Shown here one piece after another: positions 63,505-64,000 of a DNA stretch of 64,000 nucleotides; the stretch's first letter is position 1; each line of letters starts with the position of its first letter. The stretch comes from Tridacna crocea (Eukaryota; Mollusca; Bivalvia; Cardiida; Cardiidae): the NCBI GenBank assembly GCA_943736015.1, contig OX031056.1, positions 68,041,277 through 68,105,276 on the forward strand, read 5' to 3'. The translations under genes and the position numbers were made by a program. The notes beneath the pieces were generated by a model, which had not been told where the DNA came from, made no database searches, and was given only the letters and a program-made list of their open reading frames with translations.

Positions 63505-64000
63505 TTTGGAATTAAAAACTTGAAAAAACAAAAGAGAAATATTATTTAATATTTGCTTGAAAGTCAATCTACTTAGCATATAAATACCTTTTTGCTTGAA
63601 GGGAAAGTACTATTGACATAGTTAGGATTGTTTGTGTATTGGTGGTCTCCCTTTGCTCAATAAAGGGAGTCAGGAGTAACGTCCCTTTAGAGTGGAATGT
63701 ATGGTGCATGATGGATAGAGAGGGAAGCCATGTAAATATAATGAAAAAAAAAATCAAGTTTGTACCTGAAAACTTTGATTTTAAGATATCTTTGGTAGTA
63801 AAAAGTTAATTTCCAACATTACACTCAATTACTCCGATCTATAAACATACATTTACGATCAATTAGAGTAGCGCGTAATTATGGGACGAATAAGCCAAGG
63901 TACGCACTGATTTTGAAACGAAAAAGCCCAAGATCAAGCGATCAGTCGACAAATATTGTGTATGTCATTGCGCCAATAGAAGCCTATGAGCGGGTGAAGG
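63505..64000. other. Unassigned sequence to window end
   Basis: No feature recognised. Confidence 0.3.

Overview
This window looks like nuclear DNA of a bivalve mollusc. The organism is an inference: there are spliced exons with GT..AG borders and long introns, AT-rich DNA, a TATA promoter, tRNA-derived SINEs, and palindromic GC-rich elements of the kind common in bivalve genomes. There are no operons, ribosome binding sites, rRNA, plausible tRNA genes or CRISPR arrays. Nearly all long open frames are shadows of repeats.

Two gene fragments can be read from the sequence. (1) Positions 1040-20599, plus strand: one internal exon (1040-1162) is followed by three mutually homologous terminal exons (3885-4023, 11657-11798, 20464-20599). 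Each begins in the phase left by the donor exon, ends near a His-His-Leu-Phe-Ser-Trp-Asp motif and carries its own stop. This is best read as a cluster of alternative last exons. The protein looks like the C-terminal part of a RUN-type domain (RUSC-like is a guess); the 5' part of the gene lies before the window. (2) Positions 44271-57536, plus strand: a TATA box, a signal-peptide exon (44418-44484) and, in matching phase, a 410-bp terminal exon (57127-57536) predict a secreted basic protein of about 158 residues with six cysteines in the mature part. Two weak extra candidates are a GPCR-like fragment on the minus strand (51734-51916) and a small exon near 61090.

The rest is an unusually dense, nested repeat landscape. 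The dominant family, here called the TTAA-hairpin MITE, has about 55 copies of ~220-235 bp. Each is bounded by TTAA plus a CCCTTTACC-like terminal repeat (piggyBac-like ends) and carries a central, nearly perfect ~66-bp palindrome. Three subfamilies differ in the hairpin: H1 with core GCTGGT/ACCAGC; H2 with GTGGCAAAAGGTGAAATTGC; H3 with CTGTGGGAAAAGGAGAAATT. The strand given is that of the end reading ACGACAAAATTTTAG-like sequence first. Nested copies and an empty paralogous site give direct proof of TTAA target duplication.

Other families: a ~400-bp Mutator-like element with perfect 9-bp target duplications (four copies); a 2991-bp element with ~545-bp inverted repeats and a 5-bp duplication (25303-28293); a ~2.8-kb element (28392-31211) studded with a repeated GTGAATTACGTTAC motif; a second TTAA family (TIR GGTAAGACCTGT); several palindromic GC-rich MITEs; CRE-containing elements; ~170-bp tandem 'CCCCGCCC..GGGGTCA' arrays; tRNA-derived SINEs; a 66-bp satellite inside the secreted-protein intron; and ATCC and CTGT microsatellites. 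MITEs lie 8 bp upstream of the TATA box and about 15 bp upstream of the terminal-exon acceptor of the secreted-protein gene, so they have entered its control and splice regions.
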